From Marinobacter sp. AC-23 (GTDB lineage: Bacteria; Pseudomonadota; Gammaproteobacteria; Pseudomonadales; Oleiphilaceae), in contig NZ_MBPP01000064.1 of the NCBI RefSeq assembly GCF_001858325.1, positions 1 to 41,326 on the forward strand: a stretch of 41,326 nt of DNA, given 5' to 3'. The translations under genes and the position numbers were made by a program. The notes below the pieces were generated by a model that made no database searches, was not told where the DNA came from, and saw only the letters and a program-made list of their open reading frames with translations. How positions within the stretch are numbered: the stretch's first letter is position 1; each line of letters begins with the position of its first letter. This document shows, one piece after another, positions 39,026-41,326 of this stretch.

Positions 39026-39234
39026 TTTTTCCTCAGATATTTGATCAGTGCCAAAATCGCAAGCACTAGGAGGGCGATCAGAAAAAGCCAGATAACCATC
39101 ATGAAGGTTCCCATGCCTAGTATCATATCGCCGCCCATCATACCGTCTCCCATGCGCCCGGGGCCGTCGGCAAGAGCGGAGAGAGGCAGGAAAAGCCCCA
39201 TCATCAAAATAAATAGCTTCTCAAAAACCTCCAT
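39022..39234 (-). CDS. small Met-rich membrane protein
   Basis: The 70-residue protein has a signal-like helix (residues 5-22), a Met- and Gly-rich linker (GRMGDGMMGGDMILGMGTFM) and a C-terminal membrane helix ending IKYLRKK. It is first in the operon with the multicopper oxidase, overlapping its start by four bases. The Met run suggests copper handling, but no family name can be given. Confidence 0.6.
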   Translation of the reverse strand: MEVFEKLFILMMGLFLPLSALADGPGRMGDGMMGGDMILGMGTFMMVIWLFLIALLVLAILALIKYLRKK

Positions 39235-39336
39235 CGCAGTGTCTCCGGGTCCTTAGCCACTCATGAAATAAAAGGCGTGTCGAATGAGTCTTGGGCACCT
39301 GTTCGGATTTTGCAATTACGAGTAGTTCAAAAAGCC

Positions 39337-39366
39337 CATAACCTTAAAGTTCACTTTAAGGTTATG
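39337..39366. promoter_or_regulatory. MerR-type operator between the oxidase operon and cueR-copA
   Basis: CATAACCTTAAAG (39337-39349) and CTTTAAGGTTATG (39354-39366) are perfect 13-base inverted arms around TTCA. The core ACCTTAAAG..CTTTAAGGT is the pattern seen in operators of heavy-metal MerR regulators. The site lies 40 bases before the regulator gene and 103 bases from the divergent oxidase operon. It probably controls both directions. Confidence 0.75.
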
Positions 39367-39406
39367 GTTACGAACAGTTATTGATGACTCAGTTTGAGGT
39401 GAATGA

Positions 39407-39808
39407 ATGAAAACATTCAATATCGGCGAACTCTCCGAAAAAAGCGGCGTGGCCAGTCATGCGATTCGCTTCTATGAGCGGGAAAACCTCATGCCCGAGC
39501 CTGCGCGAACCCAATCCAATTATCGCCGTTACCCCGAGGATGCGATTGCCAGGCTGCAGTTCATCATCCACGCCAAACAATGGGGTTTCACTCTTGACGA
39601 GATTCGTGAACTCCTGATGCTTCAGGATGCCAATGGTGACCGTGCAGAGGCCAAGCGCATTGCGAGAGAGCAACTGGAAAAAATCCGGCACCAGATCCAG
39701 AGTCTCTCCCGTATCGAGGCGGTTCTGTCGAAAACTCTGGAGGAATGTTCAGGGGAGGGGCCGATGGACGGTTGCCCGATCGTCGAGGCCATTGCCCAGG
39801 AAAGGTAG
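39407..39808 (+). CDS. CueR/HMR-type MerR-family metal-responsive regulator
   Basis: The 133-residue protein has the HTH domain (FNIGELSEKSGVASHAIRFY, and YRRYPEDAIARLQFI), a long dimer helix and a metal-binding end with Cys114 and Cys123 in CSGEGPMDGCPIVEA. CueR binds Cu(I) with two cysteines eight residues apart; here they are nine apart, so metal choice is not certain. It likely activates copA and the divergent oxidase genes when copper is in excess. copA starts 72 bases after the stop. Confidence 0.87.
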   Translation: MKTFNIGELSEKSGVASHAIRFYERENLMPEPARTQSNYRRYPEDAIARLQFIIHAKQWGFTLDEIRELLMLQDANGDRAEAKRIAREQLEKIRHQIQSLSRIEAVLSKTLEECSGEGPMDGCPIVEAIAQER

Positions 39809-39880
39809 TGCGCCCGTTTATCGTTGGGACGAACTGATCCACGAGATGCTGGATTGGTTGCGCGGAGGAGCGAGGTCAGG

Positions 39881-41326
39881 ATGCAAAAAATAGAGATTGG
39901 TATTGAAGGAATGTCCTGCGGCTCCTGCGTGTCGCGAGTAGAGCGGGCATTGAACAAGCAGCCCGGTATGATCAAGGCCAGTGTCAATCTGACCACCCAG
40001 AAAGCCTTTGTGGAGTTCCTGTCGGACACCCTGTCGCTGCCGCGAATCCATCAGGCCATCCGGGACGCCGGTTATGAACCTCGGGAACCGGATACCAGCA
40101 CTCAAGCGGAAGAGCTGGACAAGGAGGGCAATGACCTTCGCCGGAAAGTGATCTTTGCTGCGGCATTGATCATTCCGGTGGTTCTTATTGCGATGGGCAA
40201 GATGATTCCTGCTCTTGAGCTATATACGCCAGTGTCTTGTCTCATCGGGGCTGGATGGCTATTGAATGGCTCCTGACCACGCCGGTGCTGTTTTACGCCG
40301 GATCGCGGTTCTTCCGGTCCGGCTACGCTGAACTACGCCATGCCAACCCCGGCATGAACAGTCTGGTAATGATCGGCTCCAGTGCCGCCTATTTCTATTC
40401 CGTTGCAGCATTATTGGTTCCCGGATTTTTCCCCGCCGGCACCGCCGAGAGTTATTTCGAGGCGGCGGTGATCGTGACGCTCATTTTTCTGGGGCGCTAC
40501 TTCGAGCACATCGCCAAAGGCCGGACGTCGGAGGCGATCAAAAAGCTGCTACAACTGCAGGCCAAGACCGCCCGTGTCATTCGGGACGGGGAAGCCGTCG
40601 AGGTTCCGATTGAAGCGGTAGTGCCTGACGACCGTATCCAGGTCCGCCCGGGCGAACGCGTTCCTGTTGATGGCGTGGTGGAAGAGGGACAGTCCTACGT
40701 GGATGAGTCCATGATCAGCGGCGAGCCGGTGCCGGTCGCCAAGCAGAAAGACGCCGAACTGGTGGGTGGAACCATCAACAAGAATGGTTCACTGACGTTT
40801 CGGGCTACCCGGGTGGGCGCGGACACCGTTCTTGCACAGATCATTAGTATGGTGGAATCGGCCCAGGCCGATAAGCCCCCGATTCAGGCGTTGGCTGACA
40901 GGATCGCCGGGGTTTTTGTACCTGTTGTGATCCTGCTTGCGATCCTGACGTTCATCACCTGGTTCAGCTTCGGGCCTGCTCCGGCATTGTCCTTTGCCTT
41001 CGTCACAACGGTCAGTGTGCTGCTGATCGCCTGCCCCTGCGCGATGGGGCTGGCCACGCCGACGGCCATTATGGTCGGAACGGGCAAGGGCGCCGAAATG
41101 GGCGTGCTGTTCCGCAAAGGGGCGGCCCTGGAGACGCTGGCTCGAATGGACACCATCGTCCTCGACAAGACCGGCACCCTGACCCGGGGCCGGCCCGAGC
41201 TGACGGATTTCATTCTGGTGGAAGGCCGTGAGGATGAGGTGTTGGCTTGAGTCGCGGCTGTGGAAACCGAGAGCGAACATCCCATTGGGGAAGCCATCGT
41301 CAAGGGCGCCAGGGATCGAGGACTCA
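39881..41326 (+). pseudogene. copA: copper-exporting P1B-type ATPase, frameshifted, with an in-frame stop, incomplete at the window edge
   Basis: The pump exports Cu(I) from the cytoplasm. The N-terminal heavy-metal domain has GMSCGSC (Cys13, Cys16). A frameshift near 40250, in a G run after SCLIGAG, moves to the -1 frame, which gives [16 protein letters not shown] and the rest of the membrane part. The actuator motif is [10 protein letters not shown], the metal-transport motif is [10 protein letters not shown], and the phosphorylation site is DKTGTLT. An in-frame TGA at 41248-41250 (after DEVLA) is followed in the same frame by VAAVETESEHPIGEAIVKGA, so the gene reads through it. GGAGG-like sequence precedes the ATG at 39881. 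The C-terminal end lies outside the window. Confidence 0.8.

Overview
The window is a gammaproteobacterial chromosome segment, most like Marinobacter or a close relative. That reading rests on the F1Fo ATP synthase operon order atpIBEFHAGDC followed directly by glmU and glmS, and on the protein sequences; no 16S gene is present to confirm it. No tRNA, rRNA or CRISPR array was seen.

Layout. (1) 1-10586 is conserved core: a sigma70-like promoter, nine intact atp genes, a strong terminator, then glmU and glmS. (2) 10587-15175 is the start of a Tn7-like transposon inserted at attTn7, 24 bp past the glmS stop: putative left end, two 20-bp-spaced repeats, a terminator-like hairpin, and intact tnsA, tnsB and tnsC with complete catalytic motifs. 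No tnsD/tniQ gene follows. In its place are two broken genes, one of unknown function and one CoiA-like zinc-finger protein. (3) 16712-20939 is an arsenic operon: arsR, arsC, acr3, an ars-type GAPDH and arsJ (frameshifted). The GAPDH/ArsJ pair makes and exports 1-arseno-3-phosphoglycerate; ArsC and Acr3 reduce arsenate and export arsenite. (4) 21033-23185 is debris: a small thioredoxin-like gene, a sterol-desaturase-like pseudogene apparently fused to the tail of another membrane gene, an intact IS630-family element and a remnant of a second one. (5) 23295-33722 is a divalent-metal efflux region: divergent histidine kinase and response regulator, a czcCBA-type RND operon (czcC and czcA frameshifted) and a CDF exporter (frameshifted). 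(6) 33825-34459 is a junction between a tyrosine-recombinase remnant and a truncated ccdA. (7) 34505-41326 is a copper cluster: minus-strand genes for a multicopper oxidase, a small Met-rich membrane protein, a Met-rich secreted protein, a DUF411 protein, a BNR-repeat protein and a cytochrome c, divergent from a CueR-like MerR regulator and a CopA-type P-ATPase, across a perfect 13-bp dyad.

The main oddity is genetic decay confined to accessory DNA. Eight gene interruptions can each be repaired by adding back one base, always the same -1 direction, and there are also three apparent in-frame stops. The 15 kb of atp, glm and tns genes shows none. Either the cargo is decaying or the assembly has base-deletion errors; read-level checking would decide. 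The right end of the Tn7-like element was not found, so it is not known whether the metal genes form one transposon or several stacked insertions.
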